This document shows positions 31,093 to 39,216 of a stretch of DNA of 39,216 bases, piece by piece. Both the position numbers and the translations under genes were made by a program. Each line of letters starts with the position of its first letter. Positions within the stretch are counted from its first letter, which is position 1. The notes under the pieces are model-generated. The model was not told the origin of the DNA, searched no databases, and worked only from the letters and a program-made list of their open reading frames with translations. This DNA is from Streptomyces globisporus (GTDB lineage: Bacteria; Actinomycetota; Actinomycetes; Streptomycetales; Streptomycetaceae): positions 1 to 39,216 of the forward strand of contig NZ_QWFA01000028.1 in assembly GCF_003501885.1 (NCBI RefSeq), read 5' to 3'.

Positions 31093-32024
31093 GCGTCACC
31101 GAGGCGCCGCCCGCGCCGACCCCTGAGGAGCCCCGGGAGCTCACGCTCCGCAAGCCCTCCACCCGCAAACGGCTCGTCCCCTACTGGCTGCTGCTCCCCG
31201 GCATCCTCTGGCTGCTCGTCTTCTTCGCCCTGCCGCTCGTCTACCAGGCCTCCACCTCCGTACAGACCGGCTCGCTGGAGCAGGGCTTCGAGGTCACCTG
31301 GCACTTCCAGACGTACGTGGACGCCCTGCGCGAGTACTACCCGCAGTTCATCCGGTCCCTGCTCTACGCGGGCACCGCCACGATCCTGTGCCTGCTGCTG
31401 GGCTACCCGCTCGCCTACCTCATCGCGTTCAAGGCGGGCCGCTGGCGCAACCTCGTCCTGGTGCTGGTCATCGCCCCGTTCTTCACCAGCTTCCTCATCC
31501 GCACGCTGGCCTGGAAGACGATCCTCGCCGACGGCGGCGCGGTCGTGGACGTGCTCAACACCCTGCACGTCCTGGACGTCACCAGCTGGCTCGGCTGGAC
31601 CGAGTCCAACCGGGTCCTGGCCACCCCGATGGCCGTCGTCTGCGGTCTGACGTACAACTTCCTGCCGTTCATGATCCTGCCGCTCTACACCTCGCTGGAA
31701 CGGATCGACGGCCGGCTGCACGAGGCGGCGGGCGACCTCTACGCCACCCCCGCCACCACCTTCCGCAAGGTGACGTTCCCGCTCTCCATGCCCGGCGTGG
31801 TCTCCGGCACCCTCCTGACCTTCATCCCGGCCAGCGGCGACTACGTCAACGCCGAACTGCTGGGCTCCACCGACACCAAGATGGTCGGCAGCGTCATCCA
31901 GAGCCAGTTCCTGCGGGTCCTGGACTATCCGACGGCCGCCGCTCTCTCGTTCATCCTCATGGCGATCGTCCTGCTGGTGGTCACCTTCTACATCCGCCGC
32001 TCCGGGACGGAGGACCTGGTCTGA
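31089..32024 (+). CDS. potB: Polyamine ABC transporter permease PotB
   Basis: A 311-residue permease with six membrane segments, starting with LLLPGILWLLVFFALPLVYQ. The cytoplasmic coupling loop is HEAAGDLYATPATTFRKVTFPLSMPGV (about residues 215-240). The end IVLLVVTFYIRRSGTEDLV is typical of PotB. The N-terminal 40 residues (APPAPTPEEPRELTLRKPS) are an extra cytoplasmic tail. It overlaps potA and shares one base (TGATG) with potC, so three subunits are translationally coupled. Together with PotC it forms the membrane pore. Confidence 0.94.
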   Translation: MSVTEAPPAPTPEEPRELTLRKPSTRKRLVPYWLLLPGILWLLVFFALPLVYQASTSVQTGSLEQGFEVTWHFQTYVDALREYYPQFIRSLLYAGTATILCLLLGYPLAYLIAFKAGRWRNLVLVLVIAPFFTSFLIRTLAWKTILADGGAVVDVLNTLHVLDVTSWLGWTESNRVLATPMAVVCGLTYNFLPFMILPLYTSLERIDGRLHEAAGDLYATPATTFRKVTFPLSMPGVVSGTLLTFIPASGDYVNAELLGSTDTKMVGSVIQSQFLRVLDYPTAAALSFILMAIVLLVVTFYIRRSGTEDLV

Positions 32025-32827
32025 TGCCCGTGCTGCGCTGGATACGCCGGAACCTGATCGTCATCGCGGGTCTGCTGACCCTCGCGTACATGATCCTGCC
32101 GAACATCGTCGTGATGGTGTTCTCGTTCAACAAGCCCAACGGCCGCTTCAACTACGCCTGGCAGCAGTTCTCGCTGGACGCCTGGAAGGACCCCTGCGGC
32201 GTCGCCGACCTCTGCGGATCCCTTTCGCTCTCGCTCCAGATCGCGTTCTGGGCGACGCTCGGGGCGACCGCGCTCGGCACGATGATCGCCTTCGCCCTGG
32301 TCCGCTACCGCTTCCGGGCGCGCGGCGCGATCAACTCGCTGATCTTCCTGCCGATGGCGATGCCCGAGGTCGTCATGGCCGCTTCCCTGCTCACCCTCTT
32401 CCTGAACATGGGCGCCGAGCTCGGCTTCTGGACCGTGCTGATCGCGCACATCATGTTCTGCCTCAGCTTCGTGGTGACCGCCGTCAAGGCGCGCGTCATG
32501 TCGATGGACCCGAGACTGGAGGAAGCCGCCCGCGACCTGTACGCGGGCCCCGTGCAGACCTTCGTACGGGTGACCCTTCCCATCGCCGCCCCCGGCATCG
32601 CGGCGGGAGCGCTCCTCGCCTTCGCGCTCTCGTTCGACGATTTCATCATCACGAATTTCAACGCGGGCTCCACCGTCACGTTCCCCATGTTCGTCTGGGG
32701 ATCGGCCCAGCGCGGCACGCCCGTGCAGATCAATGTCATCGGCACCGCCATGTTCGTCATTGCGGTACTGATGGTTCTTGTCGGCCAGCTCATCGCGAGC
32801 CGCCGCAAGAGCAACGCTCGAAACTGA
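32024..32827 (+). CDS. potC: Polyamine ABC transporter permease PotC
   Basis: A 267-residue permease, six membrane segments: IAGLLTLAYMILPNIVVMVFSF first, then IAFWATLGATALGTMIAFALV. The coupling loop is EEAARDLYAGPVQTFVRVTLPIAAPGI and the FSFNKP and SFDDFIITNF blocks are classic PotC. ATG 32024 overlaps the potB stop by one base. A cysteine pair CGVADLC in the first periplasmic loop is uncommon and might form a disulfide outside the membrane. The flavoprotein gene follows after 23 bases. Confidence 0.94.
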   Translation: MPVLRWIRRNLIVIAGLLTLAYMILPNIVVMVFSFNKPNGRFNYAWQQFSLDAWKDPCGVADLCGSLSLSLQIAFWATLGATALGTMIAFALVRYRFRARGAINSLIFLPMAMPEVVMAASLLTLFLNMGAELGFWTVLIAHIMFCLSFVVTAVKARVMSMDPRLEEAARDLYAGPVQTFVRVTLPIAAPGIAAGALLAFALSFDDFIITNFNAGSTVTFPMFVWGSAQRGTPVQINVIGTAMFVIAVLMVLVGQLIASRRKSNARN

Positions 32828-32850
32828 AATTCTTGAAGGAGTTGGAAACC

Positions 32851-34266
32851 ATGGCCCCAGCTGCCATGCGTACTGCTGCACAATCCCTCTCCGGCGCCAA
32901 GCCGGTCTCCTACTGGCTCGACGACCCGGCCAAACCCGACGCGCTTGACGCCCTCACCGGCGACGAGCACACCGACCTGCTGGTCGTCGGCGGCGGCTAC
33001 AGCGGACTGTGGACCGCGCTCATCGCCAAGGAGCGCGATCCGGAGCGGGACGTCGTCCTCATCGAGGGGCACGAGGTGGGCTGGGCCGCCTCGGGCCGCA
33101 ACGGCGGCTTCTGCGCCGCCTCCCTCACCCACGGGCTGGCCAACGGCGTGGAGCGCTGGCCCGACGAGATCGCGCGGCTGGAGGAGCTGGGGGAGCGGAA
33201 CCTCGACGCCATCGAGGCCGCCGTCGCCCGCTACGGCATCGACTGCGAGTTCGAGCGGACCGGCGAGATCGACGTCGCCACCGAGCCCCACCAGCTCGAA
33301 GAGCTGCGGGAATGGCACGAGGAGATCGTCAAGCTCGGTATCGCCGGCGTCGACTTCCTGGACCGTGACGCCCTGCGCGCCGAGGTCGACTCACCCACCT
33401 TCCTCGGCGGCCTCTGGGACCGGCGCGGCGTCGCGATGCTGCACCCGGCGAAGCTCGCCTGGGGCCTGAAGCGGGCCTGCCGGGAACTGGGCGTACGGAT
33501 CTACGAACACACGCGCGGCCTCGACCTCGTCCGCTCGGGGGAGGGGGTAGCGGTCCGCACCCCGTACGGCCGCGTCTTCGCCCGCCGGGTCGCGCTCGGC
33601 ACGAACATCTTCCCCTCGCTCGTCAAGCGGGTCCGGCCCTACACCGTGCCGGTCTACGACTACGCGCTGATGACCGAACCGCTCACCCCCGAACAGCTGG
33701 AATCCATCGGCTGGAAGGGCCGCCAGGGGCTCGGCGACAGCGCCAACCAATTCCATTACTTCCGGCTTTCCGCGGACAACCGGATCCTGTGGGGCGGATA
33801 CGACGCGATCTATCCGTACGGGGGCCGGCTCAGCGCCGATCTCGACCAGCGGCCGGAGACGTTCCTGAAACTCGCGGAGCAGTTCTTCACCTGCTTCCCG
33901 CAGCTTTCCGGGCTGAATTTCTCGCACGCCTGGGGCGGTGCGATCGACACCTGTGCCCGCTTCACGGCATTCTTCGGAACGGCCCATCAGGGGCGGGTCG
34001 CCTACGCCGCCGGATTCACCGGACTCGGCGTCGGATCGACCCGGTTCGGGGCCGATGTCATGCTCGATCTGCTCTCCGGCGAGGAGACCGAACGGACCCG
34101 TCTCGAGATGGTCCGCTCCAAGCCGATGCCCTTTCCGCCGGAGCCCTTCGCCTGGGCCGGGATCGAGATCACCAAGCGGTCCCTGGCTCACGCCGACAGC
34201 AACGGCGGCCACCGCAACCTGTGGCTGAAGACCATGGACAAGCTGGGTCTCGGCTTCGACAGCTGA
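32851..34266 (+). CDS. FAD-dependent oxidoreductase, PuuB/gamma-glutamylputrescine oxidase-like
   Basis: A 471-residue DAO-family flavoenzyme. The dinucleotide-binding motif is DLLVVGGGYSGLWTALIA, followed by the AASGRNGGFCAASLTHG block that usually carries covalent or tight FAD contacts. C-terminal FAD blocks are SHAWGGAIDTCARFTAFFG and GRVAYAAGFTGLGVGSTRFG. The N-terminal SYWLDDPAKPD region matches gamma-glutamylputrescine oxidases. Reaction: oxidation of a (glutamylated) amine to the aldehyde with release of ammonia and H2O2. ATG 32851 follows GAAGGAG. Last gene of the ALDH-pot operon; neither a PuuA-type ligase nor a PuuD-type hydrolase is encoded in this window, so a free amine may be the substrate. 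Confidence 0.85.
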   Translation: MAPAAMRTAAQSLSGAKPVSYWLDDPAKPDALDALTGDEHTDLLVVGGGYSGLWTALIAKERDPERDVVLIEGHEVGWAASGRNGGFCAASLTHGLANGVERWPDEIARLEELGERNLDAIEAAVARYGIDCEFERTGEIDVATEPHQLEELREWHEEIVKLGIAGVDFLDRDALRAEVDSPTFLGGLWDRRGVAMLHPAKLAWGLKRACRELGVRIYEHTRGLDLVRSGEGVAVRTPYGRVFARRVALGTNIFPSLVKRVRPYTVPVYDYALMTEPLTPEQLESIGWKGRQGLGDSANQFHYFRLSADNRILWGGYDAIYPYGGRLSADLDQRPETFLKLAEQFFTCFPQLSGLNFSHAWGGAIDTCARFTAFFGTAHQGRVAYAAGFTGLGVGSTRFGADVMLDLLSGEETERTRLEMVRSKPMPFPPEPFAWAGIEITKRSLAHADSNGGHRNLWLKTMDKLGLGFDS

Positions 34267-34357
34267 CACCCCGTCCAATTATGTGACTCAGGTCACGGTC
34301 ATTCGTGGTCCCAACCCGCGTCATAGTCGAGGCCGAGCGCTCTCTCGCACGTGTACC

Positions 34358-34379
34358 CACCGGCGGAACCCTGCCGGTG
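34358..34379 (+). terminator. Small hairpin after the flavoprotein gene
   Basis: CACCGGC (34358-34364) pairs with GCCGGTG (34373-34379) around GGAACCCT. It lies 92 bases after the flavoprotein stop and 24 before the next start, so it is either a weak terminator or a leader hairpin. A GTGAC/GTCAC inverted repeat (34283-34296) lies upstream. Confidence 0.4.
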
Positions 34380-34402
34380 TTCACGTCAACGGGAGGCTGG
34401 TC

Positions 34403-34921
34403 ATGACGGGACCGGAAACGAAAGCCGCGATCGAGTGGCTCACATCGGTGGCGCCGGATCCCGGCGCCTGCCGGTGGGAATGGGAGCGCAACCCGCAGGG
34501 GATCGCTCTTCTTCCCGCCGGCAGGCGCTGGGACGTGCTGATCCTCCCCGGTGAGCTGGGCTATCCGACGCTCGACGTCCTCACCCGCCTCATCGACCGC
34601 CCGGGCCCCGTCCTCGCCGACTTCGGCGAGTCCCGCATGGGCTTCTTCGTCCCGCCGGGCACGGTCTCCCGCTGGATCGGCACCGGGATCAGGGGCTGCG
34701 GCCAGGGCACCTGGATCGTCGTCCCGTATCCGGGGCGCGCCACCGGGGGAGTGCGCTGGCTCATCCCGCCCGACGGCTCGGGGACCCTCACCGACGCCGC
34801 GCTCCTCGAACTCGCGATGCACGAGGCGGCGGGTGCCGCTGCCCGCGACGCCCGCGACGCCCACGGCGCTCGCGATGCCCGGGGCGCCCGGGACGGCCGT
34901 GAAGGGCGACCGGAAGGCTGA
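34403..34921 (+). CDS. Hypothetical protein with Ala/Arg/Asp-rich tail
   Basis: A 172-residue protein. The N-terminal 140 residues look like one small alpha/beta domain (EWLTSVAPDPGACRWEWERNPQGIALLPAGRRWDVLILPGELG, then VLADFGESRMGFFVPPGT and GTWIVVPYPGRATGGVRWLIPPDGSGTLTDAALLELAMHEAA). This pattern recalls bifunctional primase/polymerase-like or DUF-type Streptomyces proteins, but I cannot name it. The last 30 residues are degenerate repeats of A-R-D/G-A-R-D. The ATG at 34403 has GGGAGG upstream; a longer frame would start in the spacer. Its end precedes the chitinase promoter. Confidence 0.65.
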   Translation: MTGPETKAAIEWLTSVAPDPGACRWEWERNPQGIALLPAGRRWDVLILPGELGYPTLDVLTRLIDRPGPVLADFGESRMGFFVPPGTVSRWIGTGIRGCGQGTWIVVPYPGRATGGVRWLIPPDGSGTLTDAALLELAMHEAAGAAARDARDAHGARDARGARDGREGRPEG

Positions 34922-34934
34922 GCGGGCCGCCAGA

Positions 34935-34967
34935 GGTCTTGACAACCTCATTGGTCTGGACCATGTT
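34935..34967 (+). promoter_or_regulatory. Chitinase promoter with DasR-like site
   Basis: A consensus -35 TTGACA (34939-34944) is followed by 17 bases and CATGTT (34962-34967). Within the spacer ATTGGTCTGGACCATG (34950-34965) matches the DasR-responsive element (ACTGGTCTAGACCACT-like). GGTCTTGAC (34935-34943) and GGTCTGGAC (34953-34961) are direct repeats 18 bases apart, as known for Streptomyces chitinase promoters. Confidence 0.75.
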
Positions 34968-35011
34968 GTGCGCACGCCACACCCCGAATTCCCCCCTGCG
35001 CGGAGGCTGTT

Positions 35012-36838
35012 GTGGAACGCACCGGAACCGTCGTCAGATTTTCCAGACTTCTGGCCGCCTGCTCGGCCGGCCTGCTCGCCGCCGGAGCCCTGGTCGCCTC
35101 GGCTCCGGCGGCGGGGGCCGCCGACGTGGACCTGGTGCGCAACGGCGGCTTCGAGGCGGGCCTGGACGGCTGGAGCTGCGCGAACTCCAGCGGGGCGGCC
35201 GTCACCGCACCCAAGCGCACCGGCGCCTCCGCGCTGAAGGCCACCCCGGCCGGCAGCGACCACGCCAAGTGCTCCCAGACCATCACGGTCAAGCCCAACT
35301 CCTCGTACACGTTGAGCTCCTGGGTCCAGGGCAGTTACGTCTACCTCGGCGCTTCCGGCACCGGCACCACCGACGTCTCCACCTGGACCCAGTCCCCCGG
35401 CGCGTGGAGGCAGCTCACCACCACCTTCAGGACCGGCCCCTCCACCACCTCGGTGAGCGTCTACACCCACGGCTGGTACGGCACCCCCGACTACTACGTC
35501 GACGACCTCAGCCTCGTCGGCCCCGGAGGTGAGCCCGTCGTGATCCCGGCCGTCCCCGCAGGCCTGCGGACCACCGCGCTCACCTCCTCCTCCGTGGCGC
35601 TCTCCTGGAACGCCGTGTCCGGCGCGAGCGGCTACAACGTCTACCGCGGCGGTACGAAGGTGGCCGCGGCCACCGGTCCCTCCGCCACCGTGACGGGCCT
35701 GGCGCCCTCGACCGCGTACAGCTTCCAGGTCACCGCCACCAACGCGGCCGGGGAGTCCGCGAAGTCGCCCGCCGTCACCGCGACCACCACCGAGGGCGGC
35801 GGAGGGGGCGGCGACACCCAGCTCCCCGCCCGCGCGCTCGTCGGCTATCTTCACTCCAGCTTCGCCAACGGCTCCGGCTACACACGGATGGCGGACGTGC
35901 CCGACTCCTGGGACGTCATCAACCTCGCCTTCGGCGAGCCCACCTCCGTCACCTCCGGCGACATCCGCTTCTCGCTCTGCCCGGTCGCCGAGTGCCCGAA
36001 CGTCGAGTCCGAGGCGGAGTTCAAGGCCGCGATCAAGGCCAAGCAGGCCGCGGGCAAGAAGGTGCTGATCTCGATCGGCGGCCAGAACGGACAGGTGCAG
36101 CTCGCCTCCACCGCCGCCCGGGACGCCTTCGTCACCTCGGTCTCGAAGATCATCGACACCTACGGTCTCGACGGCCTCGACATCGACTTCGAAGGCCACT
36201 CGCTCTCCCTCAACACGGGAGACACCGACTTCCGCAGCCCGACCTCACCGGTGATCGTCAATCTGATCTCCGCGGTGAAGTCCCTCAAGGCGAAGTACGG
36301 CTCCGACTTCGTCCTCACGATGGCGCCGGAGACCTTCTTCGTCCAGCTCGGCTACCAGTTCTACGGCTCGGGCCCCTGGGGCGGCCAGGACCCGCGCGTC
36401 GGCGCGTACCTCCCGGTCATCCACGCGCTGCGCGACGATCTGACCCTGCTGCACGTCCAGGACTACAACTCGGGCCCGATCATGGGGCTCGACAACCAGT
36501 ACCACACCATGGGCGGCGCGGACTTCCACATCGCGATGACCGACATGCTCCTCGCGGGCTTCCCGGTGGCGGGCGACACCACCAAGGTCTTCCCCGGCCT
36601 CCGTCCCGACCAGGTCGCCATCGGGCTCCCGGCCTCCACCCAGGCGGGCAACGGCCACACCACCCCGGCCGAGGTCAACAAGGCGCTCAACTGCCTGATC
36701 AAGAAGACCGACTGCGGCTCCTACCAGACCCGCGGAACCTGGTCCGACCTGCGTGGCCTGATGACCTGGTCGATCAACTGGGACCGCTTCAACAACGGGG
36801 AGTTCAGCCGGAACTTCGACGCCTACTTCGGCAACTGA
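35012..36838 (+). CDS. Secreted GH18 chitinase
   Basis: A 608-residue extracellular enzyme. A Sec signal (to about residue 36, APAAGA/ADVD) precedes a carbohydrate-binding beta-sandwich (about 40-165, DLVRNGGFEAGLDGWSC...), a fibronectin III domain (about 172-265, PAGLRTTALTSSSVALSWNAV... APSTAYSFQVTATN), a Gly-rich linker and the GH18 barrel (about 275-608). The catalytic motif DGLDIDFE has D390, D392 and the acid E394. Substrate-assisted hydrolysis of chitin to chitobiose is expected. The GTG start at 35012 has GGAGG at 35002-35006. A DasR-type operator controls it, so N-acetylglucosamine should induce it. The convergent PAP2 gene overlaps its last 35 bases. Confidence 0.95.
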   Translation: MERTGTVVRFSRLLAACSAGLLAAGALVASAPAAGAADVDLVRNGGFEAGLDGWSCANSSGAAVTAPKRTGASALKATPAGSDHAKCSQTITVKPNSSYTLSSWVQGSYVYLGASGTGTTDVSTWTQSPGAWRQLTTTFRTGPSTTSVSVYTHGWYGTPDYYVDDLSLVGPGGEPVVIPAVPAGLRTTALTSSSVALSWNAVSGASGYNVYRGGTKVAAATGPSATVTGLAPSTAYSFQVTATNAAGESAKSPAVTATTTEGGGGGGDTQLPARALVGYLHSSFANGSGYTRMADVPDSWDVINLAFGEPTSVTSGDIRFSLCPVAECPNVESEAEFKAAIKAKQAAGKKVLISIGGQNGQVQLASTAARDAFVTSVSKIIDTYGLDGLDIDFEGHSLSLNTGDTDFRSPTSPVIVNLISAVKSLKAKYGSDFVLTMAPETFFVQLGYQFYGSGPWGGQDPRVGAYLPVIHALRDDLTLLHVQDYNSGPIMGLDNQYHTMGGADFHIAMTDMLLAGFPVAGDTTKVFPGLRPDQVAIGLPASTQAGNGHTTPAEVNKALNCLIKKTDCGSYQTRGTWSDLRGLMTWSINWDRFNNGEFSRNFDAYFGN

Positions 36839-37637
36839 CCCACCACAGGGGCGCCAGAACCAACGGCCCCAGGCACCAACTGGCCAGCACGTCCAGCGGC
36901 CAGTGGTAGCCGTGCAGCACCAGACCGATGCCCGTCGCCGTGGTCAGCAGGATCGCGGCGACGGGCATCATCCACGCCCGGGGCCAGGAGGCCTCCCGCA
37001 GCCATGCGGGGCGTGGCAGCGCCAGCAGCACCAGGGCGGTCGCCCCGTACGCCACGGCGGCCGTCGCCGTATGACCGGACGGGTAGTAGTTGACGGCCTC
37101 CGTCAGCGGCCCCTGCCGGGCGGTGGCCACCTTCAGCGGGATCACCAGCGCGGGCACCGCCGCCATGGTGAGGGCCGCGTACACGGCGAGCCGCAGGGCC
37201 CGGCGCCACAAGGCGTACGCGATCGCGCAGGTCAGCACCGGAAGCGCCACGGGCATCCCGCCGAGGTCGGAGAAGACCTGGGTCAGCCCGGCCGGACCGC
37301 GCTCGAAGAGCTTCGCTCCCACCCGCTCGTCCAGCCGCAGCAGCGGGCCATCGACGGCGACCTGCCAGGTGATCAGCGCGAAGAGGACCGCGAGCAGACC
37401 GAGGACGCCGGAGACGAGGGGGGCCGGCCACCCGGGAACAGGGGGGATTGTTCCGGGATGGCCGGCGAGATCGGTTCGCCGCGCGCCCCGGGGGGTGTGG
37501 GGCGGGCGGCCGTCCGATCGGTGAGGAGTCCCGGAGCCATCGGCTCCGGCATGCGCGAACGCACGCTCCGGACGGCGCTGGGGAAGCCCCGACCCGGAGT
37601 CGGCCGCAGTTTCCCGAGGCCGAGGTGTTTCTCTCAT
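36804..37637 (-). CDS. PAP2-superfamily membrane protein with altered active site
   Basis: About 277 residues: a disordered, arginine-rich N-terminus of some 65 residues and then five or six membrane helices (VSGVLGLLAVLFALITWQVAV to LASWCLGPLVLAPLWWV). Active-site block 1 reads LKVATARQGP, keeping the lysine of KX6RP but with Gly where the second arginine belongs. Block 2 is YPSGHTATAA, intact. Block 3 reads GLVLHGYHWPLDV: the His and Asp are kept but the SR is lost. PAP2 proteins dephosphorylate lipids such as phosphatidate or undecaprenyl pyrophosphate. I start at ATG 37637, perhaps leaderless (TACGGT just upstream). The gene's end overlaps the chitinase gene. Confidence 0.75.
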   Translation of the reverse strand: MRETPRPRETAADSGSGLPQRRPERAFAHAGADGSGTPHRSDGRPPHTPRGARRTDLAGHPGTIPPVPGWPAPLVSGVLGLLAVLFALITWQVAVDGPLLRLDERVGAKLFERGPAGLTQVFSDLGGMPVALPVLTCAIAYALWRRALRLAVYAALTMAAVPALVIPLKVATARQGPLTEAVNYYPSGHTATAAVAYGATALVLLALPRPAWLREASWPRAWMMPVAAILLTTATGIGLVLHGYHWPLDVLASWCLGPLVLAPLWWVSCRSRRRSSG

Positions 37638-37785
37638 CTGCAGAAACCGTACGGCAGAGGAGGGGCGGCCGACAGTCGCCACCGCCTCCCGCCATCGCCC
37701 CCGCACACGTTCTTCACAGGCCCTCACCCGGACGCCGTAAGGCAGCGGCGCGGGGCCGCCACCGTACGCGCCCGGGTTCGAGGAA

Positions 37786-39126
37786 TCAGAGCGTGCCGAA
37801 CGCCCGCTCGATGATGTCGAGGCCCTCGTTGAGCAGGTCCTCGCCGATCACCAGCGGCGGCAGGAAGCGCAGGACGTTGCCGTACGTGCCGCAGGTCAGG
37901 ACGAGCAGACCCTCGGCGTGGCAGGCCTTCGCGAGCGCGCCCGCCGCCTCCGGGTGCGGGTCCTTCGTGCCGGACTTCACCAGCTCGATCGCGATCATCG
38001 CGCCACGGCCGCGGATGTCACCGATGATGTCGCCGTTCGGGAGCTTCGCCTGCATCTCGGCGAGGCGGCCCTTCATGACCTCCTCGATCCGCTTGGCCTT
38101 CCCGTTCAGGTCCAGCTCACGCATCGTCTCGATCGCGCCCAGCGCACCGGCGCAGGCGACCGGGTTTCCGCCGTACGTACCGCCCAGGCCGCCCGCGTGC
38201 GCGGCGTCCATGATCTCGGCGCGGCCGGTCACGGCGGAGAGCGGCAGGCCGCCCGCGATGCCCTTGGCGGTGGTGATCAGGTCCGGGACGACGCCCTCGT
38301 CCTCACAGGCGAACCACTGGCCGGTCCGGCAGAATCCGGACTGGATCTCGTCCGCGACGAACACGATGCCGTTGTCCTTGGCGAACTGCGCGATCGCCGG
38401 GAGGAAGCCCTTGGCCGGCTCGATGAAGCCGCCCTCGCCGAGCACCGGCTCGATGATGATCGCGGCGACGTTGTCGGCGCCGATCTGCTTGGTGATCGCG
38501 TCGATGGCCTGCGCGGACGCCTCGGCCCCGGCGTTCTCGGCACCGGTCGGCCAGCGGTAGCCGTAGGCGACCGGGACGCGGTAGACCTCGGGCGCGAACG
38601 GGCCGAAGCCCTGCTTGTACGGCATGTTCTTCGCCGTCATGCCCATGGTGAGGTTGGTGCGGCCGTGGTAGCCGTGGTCGAAGACGACGACGGCGGTGCG
38701 CTTGGTGTAGGCACGGGCGATCTTCACCGCGTTCTCGACGGCCTCGGCGCCCGAGTTGAACAGCGCGGACTTCTTCGCGTGGTCGCCCGGCGTCAGCTCG
38801 GCGAGCTGCTCACAGACCTCGACGTACCCCTCGTACGGCGTGACCATGAAACAGGTGTGGGTGAAGTCCGCGAGCTGCGCGGAGGCCCGCCGCACGACGG
38901 CCTCGGCGGAGGCGCCCACGGAGGTCACGGCGATCCCGGACCCGAAGTCGATCAGCCGGTTGCCGTCCACGTCCTCGATGATCCCGCCGCCGGCCCGGGC
39001 GGTGAACACCGGCAGGGTGGAGCCCACACCTGCGGCGACGGCCGCGATACGACGAGCCTGCAGCTCGACGGATTTCGGGCCGGGGATGGCAGTGACGACG
39101 CGGCGCTCCTGCGGGATTGCGGTCAT
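37786..39126 (-). CDS. gabT: 4-aminobutyrate aminotransferase
   Basis: A 446-residue class III PLP enzyme. Marker blocks: FNSGAEAVENAVKIAR, FDHGYHGRTNLTMGMTAK, IIIEPVLGEGGF, VADEIQSGFCRTGQWFA (Asp on the PLP nitrogen) and LITTAKGIAGGLPLSAV (Schiff-base Lys). It transfers the amino group of GABA to 2-oxoglutarate, giving succinate semialdehyde. The ATG at 39126 has AGGAG upstream. It stands alone on the minus strand at the right edge, beyond the chitinase and PAP2 genes. With the two aldehyde dehydrogenases it completes polyamine to succinate semialdehyde; the enzyme to succinate (GabD) could be one of these or lie elsewhere. Confidence 0.96.
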   Translation of the reverse strand: MTAIPQERRVVTAIPGPKSVELQARRIAAVAAGVGSTLPVFTARAGGGIIEDVDGNRLIDFGSGIAVTSVGASAEAVVRRASAQLADFTHTCFMVTPYEGYVEVCEQLAELTPGDHAKKSALFNSGAEAVENAVKIARAYTKRTAVVVFDHGYHGRTNLTMGMTAKNMPYKQGFGPFAPEVYRVPVAYGYRWPTGAENAGAEASAQAIDAITKQIGADNVAAIIIEPVLGEGGFIEPAKGFLPAIAQFAKDNGIVFVADEIQSGFCRTGQWFACEDEGVVPDLITTAKGIAGGLPLSAVTGRAEIMDAAHAGGLGGTYGGNPVACAGALGAIETMRELDLNGKAKRIEEVMKGRLAEMQAKLPNGDIIGDIRGRGAMIAIELVKSGTKDPHPEAAGALAKACHAEGLLVLTCGTYGNVLRFLPPLVIGEDLLNEGLDIIERAFGTL

Positions 39127-39216
39127 GAGGGGCTCCTGGGGGTGTTTCGGACGCTCTTCTTTTCTGCAGGCTAGGGGTGGGGGAGGGGTGCGGGCATGCT
39201 CCGATCGGGAGTGGTG
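39127..39216. other. Upstream region of gabT
   Basis: The last 90 bases hold only the gabT ribosome binding site and possible promoter elements. On the minus strand TAGCCT near 39175-39170 could be a -10 but lacks a good -35. A GATC-containing palindrome, CTCCGATCGGAG (39200-39211), lies next to the window edge. Confidence 0.3.

Overview
This window is high-GC actinobacterial DNA with dense third-position GC, Tat lipoproteins, WGS-type leaderless starts and a TPP-controlled thiamine operon. Its gene content fits a Streptomyces chromosome. From memory, and without a search, the order from the class III aminotransferase at 17.2 kb to gabT at the right edge resembles the S. coelicolor SCO5655-SCO5676 region.

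Positions 1-4.8 kb are the right-hand part of an integrated conjugative/plasmid-like element (AICE, pSAM2 type). A minus-strand operon of tightly overlapping small genes (two DUF628x/DUF630x-like proteins, an unknown 109-aa protein, a DUF2637 membrane/coiled-coil protein, an RRQRL zinc-binding protein, and a further gene leaving the window) lies downstream of a GntR/UTRA (KorSA-like) repressor gene. Three copies of one palindromic operator built on ACCGGTCCAG frame this regulator: one between the -35 and -10 of the transfer-operon promoter, one just after the repressor gene where it also forms an intrinsic terminator, and one in the divergent control region between the repressor and a SAM methyltransferase that looks leaderless. 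The element appears to end between that methyltransferase and rlmN.

Positions 4.8-17 kb are ordinary chromosome: rlmN; a TPP riboswitch with thiB-thiP-thiQ; a NarL/DesK-type two-component pair; a divergent GT87/GT4 glycosyltransferase pair; an SRPBCC protein; and an ABC exporter whose ATPase has a degraded signature motif.

Positions 17-39 kb form a polyamine/GABA utilisation region with unrelated housekeeping genes inside it. It holds a class III aminotransferase, its AsnC/Lrp regulator and a divergent aminoaldehyde dehydrogenase; an orphan PotD-like Tat lipoprotein; a second aldehyde dehydrogenase in an operon with potD-potA-potB-potC and a gamma-glutamylputrescine-oxidase-like flavoprotein; and gabT. 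Interspersed are a membrane protein, a DUF574 methyltransferase, a glycerophosphodiesterase, a probable aminodeoxyfutalosine deaminase (menaquinone, futalosine route), a DUF4190 protein, a NADAR protein, a secreted GH18 chitinase with a DasR-type promoter site, and a PAP2-like membrane protein lacking canonical arginines. Together the region would import putrescine/spermidine, oxidise it through aminoaldehydes to GABA, and pass GABA to succinate.

The least described structure is the three-operator switch of the element, especially the operator that is also a terminator. No CRISPR array, tRNA, rRNA or insertion sequence was found.
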